Shown: piece after piece, positions 54,926-63,495 of the stretch | How positions within the stretch are numbered: position 1 is the first letter of the stretch | How the letters are laid out: the number at the start of each line of letters is the position of its first letter | Source of the DNA: Candidatus Yanofskyibacteriota bacterium | GTDB taxonomy: Bacteria; Patescibacteria; Paceibacteria; 2-02-FULL-40-12; IGHO2-12-FULL-4 | Length of the DNA: 64,000 bases | Assembly (NCBI GenBank): GCA_016185525.1 | Contig: JACPNK010000007.1 | Coordinates: forward strand, 1 to 64,000 | Direction of reading: 5' to 3' | Translations under genes and position numbers: made by a program | The notes under the pieces: generated by a model | Database searches by the model: none | What the model was told of the DNA's origin: nothing | The model's input: only the letters and a program-made list of their open reading frames with translations

Positions 54926-55486
54926 ATGCCAGTATCACGTTTACTAACAAAATATAGAAAAGAAGTGATTCCTGCTATGCAGGCTAAGTTTGGCTACAAG
55001 AATATCATGCAAGTACCCAAGGTAATCAAGGTGGTTTTGAATATTGGTGTGGGCAAGCATCTCAAAGACGACAAAATGCTGGCGAATATTGAGAAGGACT
55101 TGGCTTTGATTGCCGGACAAAAACCGGTGCCGACATTTGCCAAGAAGTCTATTTCCGGTTTTAAAGTAAGAGCCGGCATGAAAGTCGGCTACAAACTTAC
55201 CTTGCGCGGAAGCAGAATGTATGGTTTTATAGATAGATTAATTTCTATTGCTTTACCCAGAACAAAAGACTTCAGGGGTATTGATGCCAAGTCTTTTGAC
55301 GCTAAAAGTGTTTTGAATATGGGTATTTTGGAGCATAGCGTTTTTCCGGAGATCCATTACGAATCTCTTAAGGACGTGTTTAGCTTTGAAACAGCCGTGG
55401 TGACTAACTCAAGAAAAAGAGAAGAAACTGTGGAACTGTTGAAATTAATGGGGTTTCCAATAAGAGTTAGTTCAAAAAGTTCGTAA
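54926..55486 (+). CDS. rplE: Ribosomal protein L5
   Basis: A 186-residue 50S protein that binds 5S rRNA and touches P-site tRNA. PKVIKVVLNIGVGKHLKDDK, GQKPVPTFAKKSISGFKVR and MGILEHSVFPEIHYESLKDV are conserved. Start ATG 54926 (MPVSRLLTKYRKEV); the open frame upstream overlaps rplX. Confidence 0.96.
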   Translation: MPVSRLLTKYRKEVIPAMQAKFGYKNIMQVPKVIKVVLNIGVGKHLKDDKMLANIEKDLALIAGQKPVPTFAKKSISGFKVRAGMKVGYKLTLRGSRMYGFIDRLISIALPRTKDFRGIDAKSFDAKSVLNMGILEHSVFPEIHYESLKDVFSFETAVVTNSRKREETVELLKLMGFPIRVSSKSS

Positions 55487-55570
55487 AGTTAGAAAGTTCA
55501 TAAAGTAAGAAATTAAAACTTGATGAACTTGATAAACTTTTAACTTGATAAACTAGTTTGTGAAACAAAT

Positions 55571-55756
55571 ATGGCAAAAGAATCAACAAAAGCAAGAGCT
55601 AAGAAAAAACCAAAATTTTCCAGCAGAATTGTCAGGCGCTGTTTTGTTTGCGGCAGGAAATATGGTTACATGCGCAAGTTTGATATTTGCCGCATTCATT
55701 TCAGAGAATTGGCAAGCGAGGGTCTTTTGCCTGGGATTAAAAAAAGTAGTTGGTAG
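55571..55756 (+). CDS. rpsN: Ribosomal protein S14, zinc type
   Basis: A 61-residue type Z S14. MAKESTKARAKKKPKF at the start, then RCFVCGRKYGYMRKFDICRI and FRELASEGLLPGIKKSSW. The zinc site reads C-x2-C ... C-x2-H, with His at the fourth position where Cys is usual; zinc binding is still plausible. An 84-base AT-rich spacer with AACTTGAT repeats precedes it. Confidence 0.95.
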   Translation: MAKESTKARAKKKPKFSSRIVRRCFVCGRKYGYMRKFDICRIHFRELASEGLLPGIKKSSW

Positions 55757-55774
55757 TAAATTATTTTAAAAAAT

Positions 55775-56176
55775 ATGGTTAATTCAGTTGCCGACATGTT
55801 AATAAGAATAAAGAATGCTCAAATGGCAGGCAAGGAGCGTGTTTTGGTTCCTTTTTCCAGGGCAAAGTTTGATGTGGCTAAAATACTGAAAGAAAACGGT
55901 CTGGTTCAGGAGATTGAAAGAAAAAAGAAAAAAGTTAGCAAAACAGAACAAGTGTTTTTGGAAGTAAAACTGGACTTAAGCCGCGGGATAATGCCGATTG
56001 CCGGAATTAAGATTTTTAGCAAGCCGTCCAGACGGGTTTATCTTGGCAAGAAAGATATTAAGCCGGTTGTTTCCGGGTATGGCATATCTATAATTTCAAC
56101 TTCACGCGGAATTATGAGCGGACAAGATGCTAGAAAAAATAATTTGGGCGGGGAGTTGATTGCGGAAGTCTGGTAA
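55775..56176 (+). CDS. rpsH: Ribosomal protein S8
   Basis: A 133-residue 16S rRNA-binding protein; in E. coli it represses the spc operon. MVNSVADMLIRIKNAQMAGK at the start, and SKPSRRVYLGKKDIKPVVSG and GISIISTSRGIMSGQDARKN (the RNA-binding C-terminus) are conserved. Confidence 0.96.
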   Translation: MVNSVADMLIRIKNAQMAGKERVLVPFSRAKFDVAKILKENGLVQEIERKKKKVSKTEQVFLEVKLDLSRGIMPIAGIKIFSKPSRRVYLGKKDIKPVVSGYGISIISTSRGIMSGQDARKNNLGGELIAEVW

Positions 56177-56192
56177 AAATCAAACAAACCAC

Positions 56193-56738
56193 ATGAGCAG
56201 AACAGGAAAAAAACCAATATTGTTGCCAAGCGAGGTTGAATTAAAAGTTCAAGATGGTTTTGTTGTGGCCAAGGGGCCAAATGGCGAGTTGAAAAAGAAG
56301 CTTGATCCGAGGATACTTGTTGAAGTCCGAGATGGCAAGGTTTTTGTCAAACCGAAAGACATAAACGAAGAAACCGCTCCCCTTTGGGGATTATACCGGT
56401 CTTTGATATTCAACATGGTGAAAGGTTCTTCGTCGCAATTTGAAAAGATTTTGACTTTTCAGGGGGTGGGCTTTAGGGCGTCTGTTAAGGGAAGTGATTT
56501 AGAGTTGCATCTTGGATTTACCAATCCCGTAACTATCAAAGGTCCCGATGGAATTTCTTTCAAAGTGGAGAAAAACAAAATCATAGTTTCCGGCAGTGAC
56601 AAGGAGACGGTTGGGCAGGTGGCGGCAGAAATAAGAAAGCAAAGAAAGCCGGAACCCTATCAAGGCAGCGGCATTAAATATGAAAAAGAAGTTATTGTCA
56701 GAAAAGCCGGCAAGAAAGCTGCGGTAGCTGCGGCCTAG
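56193..56738 (+). CDS. rplF: Ribosomal protein L6
   Basis: A 181-residue 50S protein with two duplicated domains. MSRTGKKPILLPSEVELKVQ at ATG 56193, then FEKILTFQGVGFRASVKGSD, GSDKETVGQVAAEIRKQRKP and PYQGSGIKYEKEVIVRKAGK near the C-terminus. The open frame upstream overlaps rpsH and is not used. Confidence 0.96.
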   Translation: MSRTGKKPILLPSEVELKVQDGFVVAKGPNGELKKKLDPRILVEVRDGKVFVKPKDINEETAPLWGLYRSLIFNMVKGSSSQFEKILTFQGVGFRASVKGSDLELHLGFTNPVTIKGPDGISFKVEKNKIIVSGSDKETVGQVAAEIRKQRKPEPYQGSGIKYEKEVIVRKAGKKAAVAAA

Positions 56739-56759
56739 TATGTTTAATTAAGTTTTAAA

Positions 56760-57110
56760 ATGGCTGAAAAAACAAACAAAATAATACAACGCCGTAAAAG
56801 ACATATTCGTGTCAGGGCTAAAATCAGCGGTACAGAAAAAGTACCCAGAATTTCTGTTTTTCGCAGTGCGAAGCATGTTTATGTCCAAGCCGTCAATGAC
56901 ACTATAGGTAAGACCGTTTTTTCCGCGAGCGATAGTGACCTGAAAGAAAAAAATAAAATTAAAAAATCTTTTGCGGTTGGTGAGATGCTTGGCCAAGCGA
57001 TAAAAAAAGAGGGTATTTCTAAAATATTGTTTGATCGGGGAGGCTTCAAATACCATGGCCGTATAAAAGCTTTGGCAGATGGGCTTAGAAGCGCGGGTCT
57101 TAAGTTCTAA
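56760..57110 (+). CDS. rplR: Ribosomal protein L18
   Basis: A 116-residue 5S rRNA-binding protein. RRKRHIRVRAKISGTEKVPR, SVFRSAKHVYVQAVNDTIGK and FDRGGFKYHGRIKALADGLR are conserved. Confidence 0.95.
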   Translation: MAEKTNKIIQRRKRHIRVRAKISGTEKVPRISVFRSAKHVYVQAVNDTIGKTVFSASDSDLKEKNKIKKSFAVGEMLGQAIKKEGISKILFDRGGFKYHGRIKALADGLRSAGLKF

Positions 57111-57124
57111 TTTGTCCGTTGTTT

Positions 57125-57721
57125 ATGAACAAAAATTTCAGCAGTTTCAATAACAAGGAAAAAGGAGGAAGAGAGCGTTCTGCTAACTGGCGCAAAAAAG
57201 ACGGCCTTTCACCCGACAAGAGGTCTGATTTTGATCAGAAGGTTTTAGATATTGCTCGAGTAACCAGGGTTACCAAGGGAGGCAAGCGTTTCAGTTTTAG
57301 GGCAACCGTTGTTATCGGCGACAAAAAAGGCTCAGTCGGTCTTGGTGTTGCTCAAGGCAAGGATGTTTCACAAGCTATTCAAAAAGCTGTTCATCAAGCT
57401 AAAAAAGAAATAATAAAAATTCAGGTTAAAAACGGAACAATTTTGCATCAGGTTACCGCCAAGTACAATAGTGCGGTGGTTATAATAAAGCCGGCCGGTT
57501 TGGGCAATGGCGTCAAAGCCGGCGGACCGGTTAGGGCAGTCGCCAAACTTAGCGGTATAGAAAATATTACCGCCAAACTTTTGTCCAGAACGGGCAATAA
57601 AATAAATATAGCCAAGGCTGCGTTAGAAGCCTTGAAAAAACTTAGAGTGGAAACCGTTGTTGAAAGCAAAGCGGAAGCAGATAATTTGGTCAATAATACG
57701 ACACAAAATGCAAATACATGA
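57125..57721 (+). CDS. rpsE: Ribosomal protein S5
   Basis: A 198-residue 30S protein of the mRNA entry and accuracy centre. VTRVTKGGKRFSFRATVVIG, KGSVGLGVAQGKDVSQAIQK and RAVAKLSGIENITAKLLS are conserved. The N-terminal 38 residues are an Asn/Lys-rich extension. rplO begins inside its 3' end (14-base overlap), where many bacteria have rpmD (L30); L30 is absent. Confidence 0.96.
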   Translation: MNKNFSSFNNKEKGGRERSANWRKKDGLSPDKRSDFDQKVLDIARVTRVTKGGKRFSFRATVVIGDKKGSVGLGVAQGKDVSQAIQKAVHQAKKEIIKIQVKNGTILHQVTAKYNSAVVIIKPAGLGNGVKAGGPVRAVAKLSGIENITAKLLSRTGNKINIAKAALEALKKLRVETVVESKAEADNLVNNTTQNANT

Positions 57722-58166
57722 ACTGAAAAAATTAAATAAAACCAAGACTAAAAAACGGGTTGGCCGCGGAGGCAAAAGAGGCACTTTTTCCGGGCGGGGC
57801 AGTAAGGGCCAGATGGCCAGAGGCGCCAGACTGGGCGCAGATTTCAGGGGCGGTAATGCTCCCCTCTGGAAGCTTTTTCCCAAGAAAAGAGGATCAAACA
57901 AAAAGGTTGAAATCAAACACCGCAGTTTTAATGTGAAACAGTTAAAACCAGAGATTATTAATTTGGGGCGGATTAATGATATGTTTTCCGAAGGAGATTT
58001 GGTAAATCCAAGGACTTTGAATGAGAAAAAAGTTACTCGGTCTAAAATCGCGAAGATTAAGTTGCTTGGCGATGGTGAGCTTGTCAAAAAACTTATTTTT
58101 TCAGGAATTACATTTTCTGGTCAGGCCAGAGAAAAAGTTCTAAAGTCGGGGTCTGAAATAAAATAA
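57708..58166 (+). CDS. rplO: Ribosomal protein L15
   Basis: A 152-residue 50S assembly protein. MQIHELKKLNKTKTKKRVGR, GKRGTFSGRGSKGQMARGAR and the core GGNAPLWKLFPKKRGSNKK are conserved. Start ATG 57708, overlapping rpsE; secY follows by 7 bases. Confidence 0.96.
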   Translation: MQIHELKKLNKTKTKKRVGRGGKRGTFSGRGSKGQMARGARLGADFRGGNAPLWKLFPKKRGSNKKVEIKHRSFNVKQLKPEIINLGRINDMFSEGDLVNPRTLNEKKVTRSKIAKIKLLGDGELVKKLIFSGITFSGQAREKVLKSGSEIK

Positions 58167-58173
58167 ATTTTTT

Positions 58174-59433
58174 ATGGATAAACTTTTGAGGATTTTTAAA
58201 ATCAAGGACTTGAGGAATAAAGTTTTTTTCATTCTTGGGATTTTGGTTGTTTTCAGAATTGCTTCCGCTATCCCTATTCCAAGCGTTGATGCGGTTAGAT
58301 TGAAGGCGTTTTTTGAAGATAATCAGCTTTTCAGTCTGATTAGTGTTTTCACCGGAGGAGGGTTATCCAGCCTTTCAATTGTAATGTTGGGTTTGGGGCC
58401 GTATATTACCGGATCTATTATAATGCAGCTTTTGACCATGATTTTTCCATCACTGGAGGAAATATATAAATACGGAGGCGAGGCCGGCAAAGCCAAATTC
58501 AACCAATACTCTAGGATGCTGACAGTTCCCTTGGCCTTGCTACAGGGGTATGGTTTTATGCTTTTGCTTTCTCGGCAGGGAGTTTTACAGCCTTTGAATT
58601 TAATGCAGTGGGCTTCATCTTTGATTGTCGTTACCGCCGGCGCTGTGCTTTTGATGTGGCTGGGCGAACTGATAACGGAGAAAAATATAGGCAACGGCAT
58701 ATCTATTTTAATTTTTGCCGGAATTATGGCCGGCTTTCCTACCGCTCTTCAGCGAACTAAAGAGACTTTTGATTATACACAACTCTTTACTTATCTGGGT
58801 TTTGCTATAGTTGCGCTTATCGTGATTGTTGGCGTAGTTTATTTAACCGAAGCCCAAAGGAATATTCCCATCAATTATGCCAAGCGAGTCAGGGGAATGA
58901 AAATGTACGGCGGAGTTTCCACCTACTTGCCCATGAGGGTTAATAATGCCGGAGTTATGCCTATTATTTTTGCTTTGTCCATTTTATTGTTTCCGGGCAT
59001 GATTGCTAATTTTTTTGCCGCTTCCAACATCAGTTTTGTCGCTAATGTGGCTAACTTTTTGAACGGCTTTATTCAAAACAGTTATTTCTACAGCGCGTCT
59101 TATTTTATTTTGGTTGTCGTCTTTACTTATTTTTATACGGCTATCACTTTTGACCCTAAATCAATTTCTGAAAATATCCAGAAACAGGGCGGCTATATTC
59201 CGGGCATACGTCCGGGCTTGGCGACGACCCAGTTTTTGTATCACCTGCTCAATCGTATTACTTTGGTTGGCGCTGTGTTTTTGGGCGTGATTGCCGTCAT
59301 GCCGAATATCGTTCAGGGTTTTACCGGAATAACCTCTTTCAGTGTTGGCGGCACCTCTATTTTGATTGTAGTTTCGGTTGTGCTGGAAGTTATGAAGCAG
59401 ATGGATGCACAGATATCAATGTATGAGTACTAG
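58174..59433 (+). CDS. secY: Preprotein translocase SecY
   Basis: The channel of the Sec machinery; 419 residues and ten membrane segments. AIPIPSVDAVRLKAFF and the plug region FTGGGLSSLSIVMLGLGPYI are near the start. GNGISILIFAGIMAGFPTA and the cytoplasmic loop RNIPINYAKRVRGMKMYGG bind ribosome or SecA. SENIQKQGGYIPGIRPGL is the second conserved loop. Usual place at the end of spc. Confidence 0.97.
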   Translation: MDKLLRIFKIKDLRNKVFFILGILVVFRIASAIPIPSVDAVRLKAFFEDNQLFSLISVFTGGGLSSLSIVMLGLGPYITGSIIMQLLTMIFPSLEEIYKYGGEAGKAKFNQYSRMLTVPLALLQGYGFMLLLSRQGVLQPLNLMQWASSLIVVTAGAVLLMWLGELITEKNIGNGISILIFAGIMAGFPTALQRTKETFDYTQLFTYLGFAIVALIVIVGVVYLTEAQRNIPINYAKRVRGMKMYGGVSTYLPMRVNNAGVMPIIFALSILLFPGMIANFFAASNISFVANVANFLNGFIQNSYFYSASYFILVVVFTYFYTAITFDPKSISENIQKQGGYIPGIRPGLATTQFLYHLLNRITLVGAVFLGVIAVMPNIVQGFTGITSFSVGGTSILIVVSVVLEVMKQMDAQISMYEY

Positions 59434-59500
59434 AGCTTTAGCGAGGAGCTATGCAATCCACAGTTCGCAACGCCTTCAAAAGCATTATCTCTAAAGCCCC
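59433..59500. repeat. Degenerate palindromic-element remnant, copy D
   Basis: AGAGCTTTAGCGAGGAGCTA, then TGCAATCCACAG and TTCAAAAGCATTATCTCTAA. It is the inverted relative of 6371-6425 and similar to the right half of copy A without the core. Confidence 0.65.
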
Positions 59501-59509
59501 TTAAACCAT

Positions 59510-59538
59510 TGGTCACAATTAGCGTTTAGGATTATAAT
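59510..59538 (+). promoter_or_regulatory. Promoter of adk-map, leaderless
   Basis: TGGTCA (59510-59515), 17 bases, TATAAT (59533-59538), then seven bases to the adk ATG. Confidence 0.5.
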
Positions 59539-59545
59539 TGTACTT

Positions 59546-60211
59546 ATGAAAAAGGCTGTGATATTAATAGGCCCTATTGGTTCAGGCAAAGGAACGCAGG
59601 CCGATATTTTGGCGGAAAAATTTGGACTGATTCATCTTGAAACCTCCAAGCTTCTTGAGTATGAATTTAAAAATGGAGATCAGGCAGATTCTAAACTGAT
59701 TGAACAGAAAAAGCTTTGGGAATCCGGTATATTATGCGATCCGGAATGGGTAACCGGTCTGATTTTAAAGGAAGTTGCCAAGTTGGTCCAACAAGGCAGA
59801 GGAATTGTTTTCAGCGCGTCTCCGCGCACTCTTTTTGAAGCCGAAAAACAAATACCAGAGCTAGAAAAAGTTTTTGGCAAAGAAAACATTTATGTTTTTC
59901 ACATCGGTCTTAGTGAAGCGGAGTCTATCAAGAGGAACAGTGGCAGGAGAATTTGTGAAGAAAACCGTCATCCTATTCCCGATTTTCCAGAGTTCAAAAA
60001 CGCAACAACTTGTCCGAAAGACGGCTCGAGACTTATTACTAGAGAATTAGACAAGCCGGAAGTGATTAAAATCAGGTTTCAGGAATATATGAACAGGACT
60101 TATCCAATTTTAGGTTATCTTCAAGAGCGTGACTACAAAATTATTAGAATTAACGGCGAACAGCCGATAGAAAAGGTGTCAGAAGATATTTTAAAGAATT
60201 TCAATGATTAA
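59546..60211 (+). CDS. adk: Adenylate kinase
   Basis: It balances AMP, ADP and ATP; 221 residues. The P-loop is IGPIGSGKGTQADILAEKFG. The usual GFPR AMP-site motif reads SASPRTLFEA here. RRICEENRHP and the lid region with CPKDGS (one Cys only, so no zinc finger) are present. RITRELDKPEVIKIRFQEY-like sequence (ITRELDKPEVIKIRFQEY) closes the family pattern. It overlaps map by 8 bases. Confidence 0.88.
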   Translation: MKKAVILIGPIGSGKGTQADILAEKFGLIHLETSKLLEYEFKNGDQADSKLIEQKKLWESGILCDPEWVTGLILKEVAKLVQQGRGIVFSASPRTLFEAEKQIPELEKVFGKENIYVFHIGLSEAESIKRNSGRRICEENRHPIPDFPEFKNATTCPKDGSRLITRELDKPEVIKIRFQEYMNRTYPILGYLQERDYKIIRINGEQPIEKVSEDILKNFND

Positions 60212-60968
60212 AATCAAAACAAAACAACAAATAGAAACGATGGCTGACGGCGGGAAGATTTTGAAAGAAATTTTACAAAATCTTTCACTGGCCGTTAAGC
60301 CGGGAATTAAGACCGAGGAATTAGACAAGCTTGCAGAAGAGCTTGTTTTTTCGTGGGTCAAAAAAAATCCCGAAGCAAGCATCCTCTCTTCTTTTAAAGG
60401 TTATCGGGGCTATCCGGCGTTTATCTGTATTTCTGTAAACGACGAGGTTGTTCATGGTTTGCCTTCAGACAGAGTTATAAAAAAAGGCGATGTTATCGGC
60501 TTGGACTTTGCTGTTAAGTATAAAGGTTTGCATGTTGATTCGGCTTTAACTGTGGGGGTTGGTGAAATTTCTACCGAAGCTAAAAAGTTAATTAGAGTTA
60601 CGAAAGAAGCTTTGGATGTTGGTATAAAAGAAGCGACGGTTGGCAATACCACCGGAGATATTGGTTTTGCTATTCAAAAATATGTAGAAAAAAATGGTTT
60701 CAGCGTGGTTAGGGAGTTGGTTGGCCATGGCATCGGCGAACATCTCCACGAAGAGCCTTATGTGCCAAATTATGGCAAAAAAAAGGAAGGGGAGACTCTT
60801 AAAGAAGGAATGACCATTGCTATTGAACCGATGGTCAATTTTGGTAAACACGAAGTAGTCTTGGCTAAAGACGGAATTACTTACAGAACAAAAGACGGCA
60901 GTTTGTCGGCTCACTTTGAGCATACGGTGGTGATAACAAAAGACGGGCCACGGATACTGACAACTTAA
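60204..60968 (+). CDS. map: Methionine aminopeptidase, type I
   Basis: It removes the initiator Met from new proteins; 254 residues. The five metal ligands are visible in VIGLDFAVKYKGLHVDSALT (two Asp), GHGIGEHLHEEP (His), MTIAIEPMVNFG (Glu) and SAHFEHTVVITKDG (Glu). SFKGYRGYPAFICISVNDEV is typical. It is translationally coupled to adk and followed by a terminator. infA, rpmJ and rpsM, which often come next, are not here. Confidence 0.96.
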   Translation: MIKIKTKQQIETMADGGKILKEILQNLSLAVKPGIKTEELDKLAEELVFSWVKKNPEASILSSFKGYRGYPAFICISVNDEVVHGLPSDRVIKKGDVIGLDFAVKYKGLHVDSALTVGVGEISTEAKKLIRVTKEALDVGIKEATVGNTTGDIGFAIQKYVEKNGFSVVRELVGHGIGEHLHEEPYVPNYGKKKEGETLKEGMTIAIEPMVNFGKHEVVLAKDGITYRTKDGSLSAHFEHTVVITKDGPRILTT

Positions 60969-61029
60969 TTTTTATTTGTTATTTTACCGCTAAGCTTATT
61001 TAATAACGTCTGCTTAAGCAAACTTTGCC

Positions 61030-61053
61030 GCCCAGTATTTCTGGGCTTTTTTT
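61030..61053 (+). terminator. Terminator of the secY-adk-map end
   Basis: GCCCAG-TATTT-CTGGGC followed by seven T. Confidence 0.9.
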
Positions 61054-61081
61054 GTGCTAATTTTTATGCTAGCTTGTATGT

Positions 61082-61795
61082 ATGTTTTTGTCTGTCATTA
61101 TCCCTGCTTACAATGAGGAAAAACGAATAGCCAAAACGCTTTTGGCTGTGGACGAGTATCTAAAAAGGCAGACTTATCAGTACGAAATTTTGGTTGTAAA
61201 CGACGGTTCAAAAGATAAGACGGCAGAGATGGTGAACGAATTAAAATCTCAAGTTTACAATTTAAGGTTGATTGACAACAAAGAAAATAATGGCAAAGGT
61301 TTTGTTGTCAGGCAAGGCATGCTGGCGGCGGGGGGCGATGTAAGATTGTTTATGGACGCCGACAATTCCACAAACATTGACCAGGTTGCCAAGTTCTTGC
61401 CGTACTTCAGTGAAGGTTACGATATTGTGGCTGGCTCAAGGCGGGCTGTCGGTTCGTTGACTGTTGTTAAACAATCCGGGTTCAGAGAATTTTTGGGTAA
61501 AATGTTCAGGTTGCTTGTGCGCATAGTCGTTCCTTTGGGAGTTGAAGACTCACAGGCTGGGTTTAAAGCTTTTTCAAAAAAGGCCGTTGAAACAGTTTTT
61601 CCGAAACAAACTATTTTCCGCTGGGCTTTTGATGTGGAGATTTTGGCTATTGCCGGAAAATTTGGTTTCAGAATCAAGGAGGTGCCTATAATCTGGTCCA
61701 ATGACGCCGAAAGCCATGTAAAATTGGGCGGGATGATTAAAATGCTTTTTGAAGTTTTAACGGTTAGAAAAAATTTATGGAGCGGAAAATATTAA
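61082..61795 (+). CDS. Family 2 glycosyltransferase (dolichyl-phosphate sugar synthase-like)
   Basis: A 237-residue GT-A fold enzyme. LSVIIPAYNEEKRIAKTLLA starts the nucleotide-sugar site, VVNDGSKDKTAEMV follows, and the DxD-like metal motif is in RLFMDADNSTNIDQV. AGSRRAVGS and GVEDSQAGFKAFSKKAVETV match the DPG/DPM synthase branch, which charges a lipid phosphate with glucose or mannose. No membrane segment. It overlaps galT by 19 bases. Confidence 0.92.
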   Translation: MFLSVIIPAYNEEKRIAKTLLAVDEYLKRQTYQYEILVVNDGSKDKTAEMVNELKSQVYNLRLIDNKENNGKGFVVRQGMLAAGGDVRLFMDADNSTNIDQVAKFLPYFSEGYDIVAGSRRAVGSLTVVKQSGFREFLGKMFRLLVRIVVPLGVEDSQAGFKAFSKKAVETVFPKQTIFRWAFDVEILAIAGKFGFRIKEVPIIWSNDAESHVKLGGMIKMLFEVLTVRKNLWSGKY

Positions 61796-62850
61796 ACGAA
61801 TTCAGGCAGGATTTGGTTTCAGGCGACTGGGTGCTTTTTGCTACGGGGAGAGCTAAACGCCCCGGTCCCGATATTGAGCAGGTCTTTGGCAAGCAGGGGC
61901 GGAAGGGACCGCTGACAATATCGGGCTCGGGAGTTTCAACAAAAAGCAACTTCGGCATTGGGACGGCGAAGTGTCCCTTTGACGACCCCATTGCTTCCGG
62001 TCAGGAAATTATAAAACTTTATCCATCGGAGAAGGACTGGCAGATTGCTGTAATTAAAAACAAATATCCGGCTTTGGTCTACGGAGTTTGCGAGGCGCCG
62101 AGACAACAGGGCCCTTTTAGAGTTGCAGAAGCTTCCGGTTTTCACGAGGTGGTGATTACCAGAGATCACAATAAAAATCTTCAAGATTTTAGCGAAATAG
62201 AAACACTGGAAGTTCTTAAAGTTTTTAAGGACCGCTATCAGACAATAGCTTCTGAATTTTGCGGGCAATATATTTTAATATTTCACAACTTTGGTCTTCA
62301 GGCCGGCGGAAGCGTCCAGCACCCTCACTCTCAAATTATGGCTACGCCGATTTTGCCGCCTGATGTTATGAATAGCGTGGTCGGCGCGGAAAAGTTTTAC
62401 CTTAAAAATAATCGCAAGGTTCACGAAGTTTTGATGAATTGGGAGTTGGAACAAAAAACCAGGATAGTGAATGAAAACGAATCATTTATCGCTCTTTGTC
62501 CTTTTGTTTCAAAAAAGCCGTATGAAGTTAGAATTTTTCCAAAAAATATGAGTTCTCAATTCGAGGTAACCAACGGCAACGAATTAGAAAATCTTGCGGC
62601 AATACTCAATTCTGTTTTGAGGAAATTAAAAAAAGTTTTAAATAATCCGTCGTACAATTTTTTTATTCATTCGGCTCCAATCAAGGTTCTGGACGCAGTC
62701 GGTATGGGCGTTGAACAGTATTATACTTGGCATATGGAAATTTTTCCTCACACTTCTACTGTCGGTGGTTTTGAACTTGGCACTGGTATGGATATTAATA
62801 TCATAGATCCTGATAAAGCGGCATCAGAATTAAGAAATGCCGACTTGTAG
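61777..62850 (+). CDS. galT: Galactose-1-phosphate uridylyltransferase-like protein
   Basis: A 357-residue HIT-superfamily nucleotidyltransferase. NEFRQDLVSGDWVLFATGRA opens the protein. FHEVVITRDHNKNLQDFS and the active-site GGSVQHPHSQIMATPILP (catalytic His in HPHSQ) are clear, and WHMEIFPHTSTVGGFELGTG is near the end. It interconverts UDP-sugars and hexose-1-phosphates. Coupled to the glycosyltransferase, it may supply its activated sugar. True GalT specificity is not certain. Confidence 0.88.
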   Translation: MERKILNEFRQDLVSGDWVLFATGRAKRPGPDIEQVFGKQGRKGPLTISGSGVSTKSNFGIGTAKCPFDDPIASGQEIIKLYPSEKDWQIAVIKNKYPALVYGVCEAPRQQGPFRVAEASGFHEVVITRDHNKNLQDFSEIETLEVLKVFKDRYQTIASEFCGQYILIFHNFGLQAGGSVQHPHSQIMATPILPPDVMNSVVGAEKFYLKNNRKVHEVLMNWELEQKTRIVNENESFIALCPFVSKKPYEVRIFPKNMSSQFEVTNGNELENLAAILNSVLRKLKKVLNNPSYNFFIHSAPIKVLDAVGMGVEQYYTWHMEIFPHTSTVGGFELGTGMDINIIDPDKAASELRNADL

Positions 62851-62865
62851 TGAGTTTACCGAACT

Positions 62866-63495
62866 ATGTTTGGATTTTTATCAACTTCCTTGGACAAAGC
62901 AGTGGTGTTTCTTGGCGCTTTAGGTTATGCCGGTGTTTTTTGGGCTTCTTTCCTGGACAGGTTAACCGTATTTCTGACTCCGGCGGAAATAGTTCTGCCC
63001 GCTTTCGGCATCCTTATAAGTCAGGAAAAACTTTCTTTTTGGCCGGTAATGATATGGCTTACCGCGGGTAATTTTTTGGGCAATCTGGGTCTTTATTTTA
63101 TTTTTCTCAAGGGGGGCAGACTGTTTCTGGAAAAATACGGCAAATATTTTTTGATAACAAAACACGAACTGAACCACTTAGACAAATGGTTTGCCAAATA
63201 CGGTGACAAAATAGTTTTTTGGGGGTATTTCATACCATCATCCGGCAGAAGCATTGTTCCAATTCCGGCCGGCATATCAAGGATGAGTTTGTCTAAATTT
63301 TCTCTCTATACCTTTTTGGGGTCAATGCCTCTTAACTTTCTGTATGTTTATATCGGAATCAGAGCGGGGGATAATTTGGACAGAATCTTTTCTTTTTTGG
63401 ATAAGTTTAATTATGTTTTTGTCGTTGTGCTGATTGTTTTGGTAATATGGCATGTATATTGCCATGGGGCCAAAAAGCATTTAACCCATGAATAA
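62866..63495 (+). CDS. DedA-family membrane protein
   Basis: A 209-residue protein of the VTT/DedA family, recently linked to lipid carrier or phospholipid flipping. LGYAGVFWASFLDRLTVFLT and PAEIVLPAFGILI start the family pattern; FWGYFIPSSGRSIVPIPAGI carries the conserved Arg and Pro-Ala-Gly, followed by three hydrophobic segments. Its end overlaps the tpiA start by 8 bases. Confidence 0.9.
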   Translation: MFGFLSTSLDKAVVFLGALGYAGVFWASFLDRLTVFLTPAEIVLPAFGILISQEKLSFWPVMIWLTAGNFLGNLGLYFIFLKGGRLFLEKYGKYFLITKHELNHLDKWFAKYGDKIVFWGYFIPSSGRSIVPIPAGISRMSLSKFSLYTFLGSMPLNFLYVYIGIRAGDNLDRIFSFLDKFNYVFVVVLIVLVIWHVYCHGAKKHLTHE

